Assembly: GCA_040772065.1 (NCBI GenBank)
Contig: JAXGYX010000001.1
Coordinates: 1,798,001 to 1,862,000 of the forward strand
DNA length: 64,000 nucleotides
Reading direction: 5' to 3'
DNA from: JAXGYX01 sp040772065
Lineage (GTDB): Bacteria > Bacillota > Clostridia > Saccharofermentanales > Fastidiosipilaceae
Shown: positions 59,149 to 64,000 of the stretch, in pieces
Layout of the letters: every line of letters starts with the position of its first letter
How positions within the stretch are numbered: position 1 is the first letter of the stretch
Made by a program: the position numbers and the translations under genes
Notes under the pieces: generated by a model
The model's database searches: none
What the model was told of the DNA's origin: nothing
What the model saw: only the letters and a program-made list of their open reading frames with translations

Positions 59149-60552
59149 TCAGCCCCTGGGATCGGGGCGCAACATGTCTTCGATTTGCATCAATTCCTCA
59201 AATTTTTCCGCCGTGATATATTTTCCTTCAACCGCGACTTCTTTCAAATCGAGGTCTTCGGCAAACGCTTTCTTGACAATGGCGGCGCAGGTCTCGTAAC
59301 CAATCTCGGGCGCCAATCTCGTGACCAGCATCAAGGACCGCTCCACATTATGGCGCATACGCTCTTGATTGACCACAATGCCGGACACACAGCGTTCGGC
59401 AAATGAGCGACAGCCATCCGACAACAGCCGCGCCGATTGCTCCAGATTGTAAATCATCAACGGCATATATGTGTTGAGCTGCAAATGGCCCGATGCGCCG
59501 GCGAAACTCAGCGCCACATCATTGCCCATCACCTGCGCGCACAACATGCAGAGCGCCTCACATTGAGTCGGGTTCACCTTGCCCGGCATGATGGAGCTGC
59601 CCGGTTCATTTGCGGGCAATTCAATTTCTGACAGGCCGCTGCGCGGTCCGCTTGCCAACAGACGGATGTCGTTGGCTATTTTATGCAGGTCGGTCGCCAG
59701 CACACGAAGGGCTCCGTGCGCGTTGACAATGAAGTTCTTGCCACCCAACTGACTGAAAAAATTAGTGGCGGGACGAAAGCTCAGGCCCGTCAAGCGGCTA
59801 AGCTCGTTGGACGTGGCTTCCGGATACCCGTCATAAGAGTTCAGACCCGTGCCGACCGCCGTTCCACCCAACGGCAAGGCTTCCAGGCGGATCGCCGCCT
59901 CCCCGATCAACTCACAATCTTGCTCCAGCGTCGCCCTCCAGCCGGACACCTCCTGGGCGAATCCAAGCGGAACCGCGTCCTGCAGATGAGTCCTGCCGAT
60001 CTTGACCGTGCCGCCCGCCCGTTCTTCCAAAGAATATAATTCCTTGATCAACATGTCCAAAGCCGGAATCACACTTTGTTCCAGCAAGCGTTTGGCGGCG
60101 ATGTGCATGCCCGCCGGAAAAACATCGTTGGAACTCTGGCAACGATTCACATGGTCATTGGGGTGGACACGCGGACCCGCGTCATTTCGATTGCATAGCT
60201 CAGCCACAACTTCATTCACATTCATGTTGGTTTGAGTTCCGCTGCCGGTCTGCCACACAGTCAAGGGAAACTTGGTCAGATCTTTTTCCTCAATCAGACT
60301 TTCACACACGGCTTGAATCCTTGCGCCGACATCCGCATCCAGTCGCCCCGCATCCACGTTGACTTTCGCCGCCACCAATTTGATCTCCAACATCGCTCGT
60401 ATCTGCGCCCAGGGCATTGTTTCACGCCCAATCGGGAAGTTATGCAAACTGCGCTGTGTCTGAGCGCCCCATGGTGCGTCCACCGCGATTTCCATCGCTC
60501 CTATTGTGTCGCGCACCGTCCGGGTCTTTTTTATTCGATCTCTCTCAGCCAT
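59149..60552 (-). CDS. fumC: Fumarate hydratase class II
   Basis: FumC interconverts fumarate and malate without an iron-sulfur cluster. The start is the ATG at 60552 (MAERDRIKKTRTVRDT) after GGAGG, giving 467 residues, the same length as E. coli FumC. Motifs are TVWQTGSGTQTNMNVNEV (fumarase form rather than the GAGTSTN of aspartase), HPNDHVNRCQSSNDVFP, KIGRTHLQDAVPLGFAQE and the signature GSSIMPGKVNPTQCE. Monocistronic on the minus strand. Confidence 0.95.
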   Translation of the reverse strand: MAERDRIKKTRTVRDTIGAMEIAVDAPWGAQTQRSLHNFPIGRETMPWAQIRAMLEIKLVAAKVNVDAGRLDADVGARIQAVCESLIEEKDLTKFPLTVWQTGSGTQTNMNVNEVVAELCNRNDAGPRVHPNDHVNRCQSSNDVFPAGMHIAAKRLLEQSVIPALDMLIKELYSLEERAGGTVKIGRTHLQDAVPLGFAQEVSGWRATLEQDCELIGEAAIRLEALPLGGTAVGTGLNSYDGYPEATSNELSRLTGLSFRPATNFFSQLGGKNFIVNAHGALRVLATDLHKIANDIRLLASGPRSGLSEIELPANEPGSSIMPGKVNPTQCEALCMLCAQVMGNDVALSFAGASGHLQLNTYMPLMIYNLEQSARLLSDGCRSFAERCVSGIVVNQERMRHNVERSLMLVTRLAPEIGYETCAAIVKKAFAEDLDLKEVAVEGKYITAEKFEELMQIEDMLRPDPRG

Positions 60553-60801
60553 TGTCAGGCCTCCTTCCATCCATTCCGTATGAGTCGATTTTAGCACGCT
60601 CAAATAGACAAATACCACAAGTGTTCCCGGTCCAACCTTACCGGGGGGTTCACTTTACAAGAATAATCAATCAATCTATAATGATTTGGATTCTAGGCGA
60701 TTTAGCGCTTTAAGAGGATAACGTGTTAAATCGCAGCGCCTTAACCCCGCACACAGTGGCGGACGCCACAGTTCGGGAGACACTCTATCAAGGAGAGATG
60801 A

Positions 60802-61686
60802 ATGAAAAATTTGAAAAAACGTATAGCTTTGATCGCTGCCGCCACATTATCCATTACAGTCTTGTTGACGGCTTGTGGCGGAAAAGCAAAACCTGCCGAT
60901 CCCTCCGCTGAGGACTCCAAGGAGTCTGTCACGGTTGACAGCGAGGACACGGCGGATGAGAGCTTCGCGAAAGTGGAGGCTGAAGGCAAATTAAAAATGG
61001 GGCTGGATGACAGCTTCCCGCCGATGGGTTTTCGCGATGAGAACAACGAGATCACCGGTTTTGACGTCGATCTGGCGACAGAAGTCTGTGCCCGGCTGGA
61101 TCTGGAGCTGGAATTGGTGCCGATCGACTGGAGCATGAAGGAAAATGAGCTGACCGCCGGCAACATCGATTGTCTCTGGAATGGTTACAGCTTTACCGAA
61201 GAACGCGACGCGACTCAGACTTTATCCTCGCCTTATATGTCCAATGAGCAGGTCCTGGTCGTGATGAAAGACTCCGGTCTCACAAGCTTGGATGACCTCG
61301 CCGACAAAAAACTGGCGATCCAGGAAGGCTCCACCGCCGAACAGGCTCTGGACAAAGCCGAGGATTTCAAAGCGAGTTTGGCGCAGATCGTGCCGTTCAA
61401 AGAGAACGTGACCGGATTTATGGATGTCGAAGGGGGCAGCACCGATGTGATTTTGCTCGATTCCATCGTCGCCAACTACTATATCGCCCAAAAAGACAAC
61501 TCCGCTGATTTTTTAATCCTCGATGAGGCATTGGCCAGCGAAGATTATGTGATCGGTTTCCGCAAAGGGGACGTAGCGCTCAAAGACAAGGTCGAAAACA
61601 CGTTGTTGGAGATGAAAGAAGACGGCAAGCTGGCTGAGATTTCCACAAAATGGTTTGGTGAGGATATTACCGTTCTCGGCAAATAA
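60802..61686 (+). CDS. Polar amino acid ABC transporter binding lipoprotein
   Basis: A 294-residue family 3 binding protein. The signal peptide ends in the lipobox LLTAC (Cys ~25), followed by an acidic linker. The binding domain has LKMGLDDSFPPMGFRDENNEITGFDVDLA (in part), PIDWSMKENELTAGNIDCLWNGYSFTEER, LADKKLAIQEGSTAEQALD and EDGKLAEISTKWFGEDI at the end. The Arg/Asp pattern fits amino acid binding; cystine or glutamine are possible, without proof. The ATG follows AAGGAG. It begins a three-gene plus-strand operon with permease and ATPase. Upstream, 60553-60801 holds no gene; a dyad GCGATTTA...TAAATCGC spans 60698-60738. Confidence 0.92.
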   Translation: MKNLKKRIALIAAATLSITVLLTACGGKAKPADPSAEDSKESVTVDSEDTADESFAKVEAEGKLKMGLDDSFPPMGFRDENNEITGFDVDLATEVCARLDLELELVPIDWSMKENELTAGNIDCLWNGYSFTEERDATQTLSSPYMSNEQVLVVMKDSGLTSLDDLADKKLAIQEGSTAEQALDKAEDFKASLAQIVPFKENVTGFMDVEGGSTDVILLDSIVANYYIAQKDNSADFLILDEALASEDYVIGFRKGDVALKDKVENTLLEMKEDGKLAEISTKWFGEDITVLGK

Positions 61687-61705
61687 TGAAATGATTCCGA
61701 TGGAT

Positions 61706-61742
61706 CCGGCACCGATGGTATCAATCAGTGCCGGCTTTCTTT
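61706..61742 (+). terminator. Attenuator-like terminator after the binding-protein gene
   Basis: CCGGCAC (61706-61712) pairs with GTGCCGG (61728-61734), followed by CTTTCTTTATT. It lies inside the operon, between binding protein and permease genes, so it probably allows partial read-through and gives more binding protein than membrane parts. Confidence 0.65.
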
Positions 61743-61762
61743 ATTAAAAGAAGGGAACACAG

Positions 61763-62419
61763 ATGGACTGGGATGGATTGCTCAAATTGATGCCGGCGTT
61801 TCTGGACGGCACCTGGGTATCTTTAAAACTGTTTTTTATCACCCTGCTGCTCGCGCTTCCGCTGGGTATTCTGATCATGAACGGCAGACGTTCAAAACAC
61901 AAAATCATTTGCGCGCCGATCGCCGTTTTTCAATGGGTGATCCGCGGTACCCCATTGATGCTCCAACTGGTTTTCGTGATGTACTTTCCCTCAATCGTGC
62001 TCGGTCTTCAGGGGATGGATCGGTTCTTCGCGGCCTGCGTCGCGTTCGTCGTCAATTATGCCGCCTACTTTTCCGAAATCTATCGTAGCGGCATAGAATC
62101 CATACCGGTTGGGCAATATGAAGCCAGCAAGGTGCTTGGGCTGTCCAAAGGCCGCACCTTCTTTCGTATCATCCTCCCTCAAACCGTAAAGCGCATTCTG
62201 CCTTCAATGGGCAATGAATTCATGACCTTGGTCAAGGACACCGCGCTCGCCTCCATCATTGGCAACATTGAGCTGTTACGCGTCGCGACCACCCAGATGA
62301 ATCGCTCGGCCAGCATGGTCCCACTACTCGCGGCGGGTGTGTTTTATCTGTTGATGAATGGAGTCGTGCAGCTCGCTATGGGCAGAGCCGAGAAAAAACT
62401 AAGTTATTATAAAGGATAG
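61763..62419 (+). CDS. Polar amino acid ABC transporter permease
   Basis: A 218-residue permease of the His/Glu/Gln/Arg/cystine family with about five helices. Family features are GTWVSLKLFFITLLLALPLGILI, FQWVIRGTPLMLQL, AAYFSEIYRSGIESIPVGQYEASKVLGLSKGRTFFRIILPQ (in part; the EAA loop) and GNEFMTLVKDTALASIIG. It sits between the binding-protein gene and the ATPase gene, 11 bases before the latter. Confidence 0.95.
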   Translation: MDWDGLLKLMPAFLDGTWVSLKLFFITLLLALPLGILIMNGRRSKHKIICAPIAVFQWVIRGTPLMLQLVFVMYFPSIVLGLQGMDRFFAACVAFVVNYAAYFSEIYRSGIESIPVGQYEASKVLGLSKGRTFFRIILPQTVKRILPSMGNEFMTLVKDTALASIIGNIELLRVATTQMNRSASMVPLLAAGVFYLLMNGVVQLAMGRAEKKLSYYKG

Positions 62420-62430
62420 GATCAGGCGAA

Positions 62431-63240
62431 ATGAAAAATCAGATCAAGCCGGTAGCCGACACGCGGGTCAACGAGGATGGCAGCATTTTGCAGGTGCGCT
62501 CTTTGGAAAAATCATTCGGCACATTGGAAGTTTTGACAGACATTAGTTTTTCGGTGCTGCCGGGCCAGGTGCTCGCGATTATCGGTCCATCCGGTTCGGG
62601 GAAGTCGACCTTGCTGCGCTGCATCAATCAGCTGGAAAAAGCCGATCATGGCTCAATCGACATTTGCGGAATGAACCTGATGTCCACACAGGACGACCAG
62701 GCAGTCTACTGTTCCGGCCAGCAGTGCAAGGATATTCAGTTGAAGCTGGGCATGGTTTTTCAAAATTTCAATCTCTTCCCCCATCTTTCGATTGTGAACA
62801 ATATAATAGAGGCGCCCACTCAGGTGCTGAGACAGCCCAAAGAAGAGGCCATCGCCAACGCCTACAAACTACTTCGTCGACTGGGTTTGGAAGACAAGGC
62901 CGAAAATTACCCATGTGAGCTGTCCGGCGGGCAACAACAACGTGTCTCGATCGCGCGGGCGCTCGCCCTGAATCCACAAATCCTATGCTTTGATGAGCCG
63001 ACTTCGGCGCTCGATCCTGAATTGACGGGCGAGGTCCTCAAGGTAATACGAGATCTGGCGAAAGATAAAATGACCATGATTGTGGTGACCCATGAGATGC
63101 GTTTCGCCGAAGAGGTCGCCGACCATGTCATCTTCATGGACAACGGAGTCATCATCGAAGAGGGAACACCCGAAGAGATTTTCCATCATACGAACCAGGA
63201 ACGTACAATGCAGTTTCTACAAAAAATCAGCCGAGTCTGA
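62431..63240 (+). CDS. Polar amino acid ABC transporter ATPase (GlnQ/TcyC type)
   Basis: A 269-residue ATPase. Motifs are Walker A GPSGSGKST, Q-loop GMVFQNFNLFPHLSIVNNI, signature LSGGQQQRVSIARAL and Walker B ILCFDEPTSALDPELTGEVL, with the switch His in VVTHEMRFAEEVADHV. An insert near residue 80-110 (STQDDQAVYCSGQQCKDIQ) is slightly longer than in GlnQ, placing it among GlnQ-like proteins of this length. It completes the transporter operon. Confidence 0.95.
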   Translation: MKNQIKPVADTRVNEDGSILQVRSLEKSFGTLEVLTDISFSVLPGQVLAIIGPSGSGKSTLLRCINQLEKADHGSIDICGMNLMSTQDDQAVYCSGQQCKDIQLKLGMVFQNFNLFPHLSIVNNIIEAPTQVLRQPKEEAIANAYKLLRRLGLEDKAENYPCELSGGQQQRVSIARALALNPQILCFDEPTSALDPELTGEVLKVIRDLAKDKMTMIVVTHEMRFAEEVADHVIFMDNGVIIEEGTPEEIFHHTNQERTMQFLQKISRV

Positions 63241-63274
63241 TTCAATCAATTTAAAATGTGATACACTTCTTTTC

Positions 63275-64000
63275 ATGATTAATAAAGTATCAAACGATCA
63301 ACTCGCCCCGGCGGAGGACCGACCGGGCGACGATCGAAAAAAACAGACCACCACACAATTTGAACCGCGCGTTTTCTCGACGAAATATGTCCTCGGCGCA
63401 TTGCTTATGCTCGCGATTCTGGTCGTGACCATTCTTGTGTTATTCAAAGATCATGATCTGAAAAATGTCTTGCGCTATATCGGCGGCGCCGATATCCGCT
63501 ACCTGCTTGGCGGAGTGGCGATGATGATCTTATATCAATTTTGCATTGGCGAAAGCATCAGATTGTTGATCAACGCCTTCGCCAACAAGCGATACCCATT
63601 GGAGTTGGCGCACAAGACTTCCTATATCGGCTTCTATTTCAACGCCATCACCCCCTCGTCCTCGGGCGGACAGCCAATGGAAATATTGTATATGATGAAG
63701 CGAGGCGTTGACCTTTCACACAGCACCATCGTCTTTATTTTGTTGGCGATCTGTTACAACATCTCGACCTTGTTCTTCGCCATACTGTCCTTGATCACAC
63801 ATTTCAAACTTGTGGTCTCCAGTTTAAGTTTTGTCCGCTACTTCATGATCGCCGGTTTCATCGTCACCGGAGGCTTGCTGATCGGCATGATTTTGCTGTT
63901 GGCGCGACCGGGTATTGTGCGTAAGTTGGCCAGAGGTCTCACCGCCTTGGGCATTAAATTGAGACTGGTCCGCCGACCGGGCAGGTTTTTACGCCGGTTG
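63275..64000 (+). CDS. Flippase-like membrane protein (LPG synthase transmembrane/UPF0104 family), N-terminal part
   Basis: I translated 242 codons from the ATG at 63275 to the window edge. A polar N-terminus (~1-40) is followed by repeated hydrophobic helices (YVLGALLMLAILVVTILVLF, YLLGGVAMMILYQF, IVFILLAICYNISTLFFAIL, YFMIAGFIVTGGLLIGMILL). The segment GFYFNAITPSSSGGQPMEI is the family hallmark (P, GG, polar) in the MprF-related flippase domain. Members flip lipid-linked substrates or contribute to glycolipid or lysyl-lipid export; the specific one cannot be given. The C-terminus lies outside the window. Confidence 0.8.
   Translation, partial: MINKVSNDQLAPAEDRPGDDRKKQTTTQFEPRVFSTKYVLGALLMLAILVVTILVLFKDHDLKNVLRYIGGADIRYLLGGVAMMILYQFCIGESIRLLINAFANKRYPLELAHKTSYIGFYFNAITPSSSGGQPMEILYMMKRGVDLSHSTIVFILLAICYNISTLFFAILSLITHFKLVVSSLSFVRYFMIAGFIVTGGLLIGMILLLARPGIVRKLARGLTALGIKLRLVRRPGRFLRRL

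Noticed and set aside
60698..60738. Leader dyad before the amino acid transporter as a riboswitch or T-box
   Set aside because: The arms GCGATTTA/TAAATCGC are present but no T-box or SAM-box core sequence and no terminator are visible.

Overview
The window looks like a chromosomal segment of an anaerobic, low-to-mid GC Firmicute (Clostridia-like). Support comes from a CtsR-McsA-McsB-ClpC operon with CtsR-type operators, a DnaD/DnaI-type primosome pair, a PerR-like regulator, pyruvate:ferredoxin oxidoreductase, lipobox-bearing substrate-binding proteins typical of Gram-positives, and glmU-pth-mfd gene order. No tRNA, rRNA, CRISPR array or prophage was seen. Two complete insertion sequences are present, each flanked by a visible target duplication.

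Layout. 1-3.8 kb: mfd (cut by the window edge), pth and a GlmU homologue, all on the minus strand. 3.8-4.2 kb: an AT-rich gap with a cluster of DnaA boxes. 4.2-6.2 kb: a short A24 prepilin peptidase whose end was replaced by an IS256-family insertion, then AT-rich DNA. 6.2-15.2 kb: a PerR-like regulator, an orphan sugar-binding lipoprotein, an IolH-like isomerase, an IS6-family element, and a complete Mgl/Rbs-type sugar ABC transporter with a Gfo/Idh/MocA dehydrogenase. 15.8-20 kb: rpmB, then an operon of dnaD-like, dnaI-like, acpS and an SH3/NlpC-P60-like membrane protein. 20-28.7 kb: nifJ, gpmI, a fused pgk-tpi and a ProC-like reductase. 28.8-35.8 kb: a small membrane protein, purine nucleoside phosphorylase, a penicillin-binding protein, an FHA-FtsW/RodA fusion, a CapA-like protein and an isochorismatase-fold hydrolase. 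35.8-43.9 kb: an aromatic amino acid operon (DAHP synthase, tyrA, second DAHP synthase, aroB, aroA, aroC, pheA). 44-50.5 kb: a zinc-ribbon membrane protein and a branched-chain amino acid ABC transporter (livK-H-M-G-F) ending in a CpXC protein. 50.7-55.6 kb: the ctsR-mcsA-mcsB-clpC stress operon. 55.8-64 kb: an unrecognised membrane-anchored protein, a serine acetyltransferase, fumarase, a polar amino acid ABC transporter and the start of a flippase-like membrane protein.

How the genes work together. The window covers shikimate flux to Phe and Tyr (two DAHP synthases, AroB/A/C and both prephenate branches, but no aroD/E/K here), lower glycolysis feeding pyruvate:ferredoxin oxidoreductase, amino acid and sugar uptake, septal or lateral wall synthesis (SEDS plus PBP), and protein quality control.

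The most unusual signals are two apparent pseudoenzymes sitting in otherwise normal operons. The GlmU homologue has lost key residues of both active sites. The SH3/NlpC-P60-like protein has Met and Lys where the catalytic Cys and His should be. Also notable are the DnaA-box cluster, a PGK-TIM fusion, an FHA-SEDS fusion, an IS6-family transposase with two N-terminal zinc ribbons, and an IS insertion that visibly trims a prepilin peptidase. Everything here was read by eye; no alignments or database searches were run.
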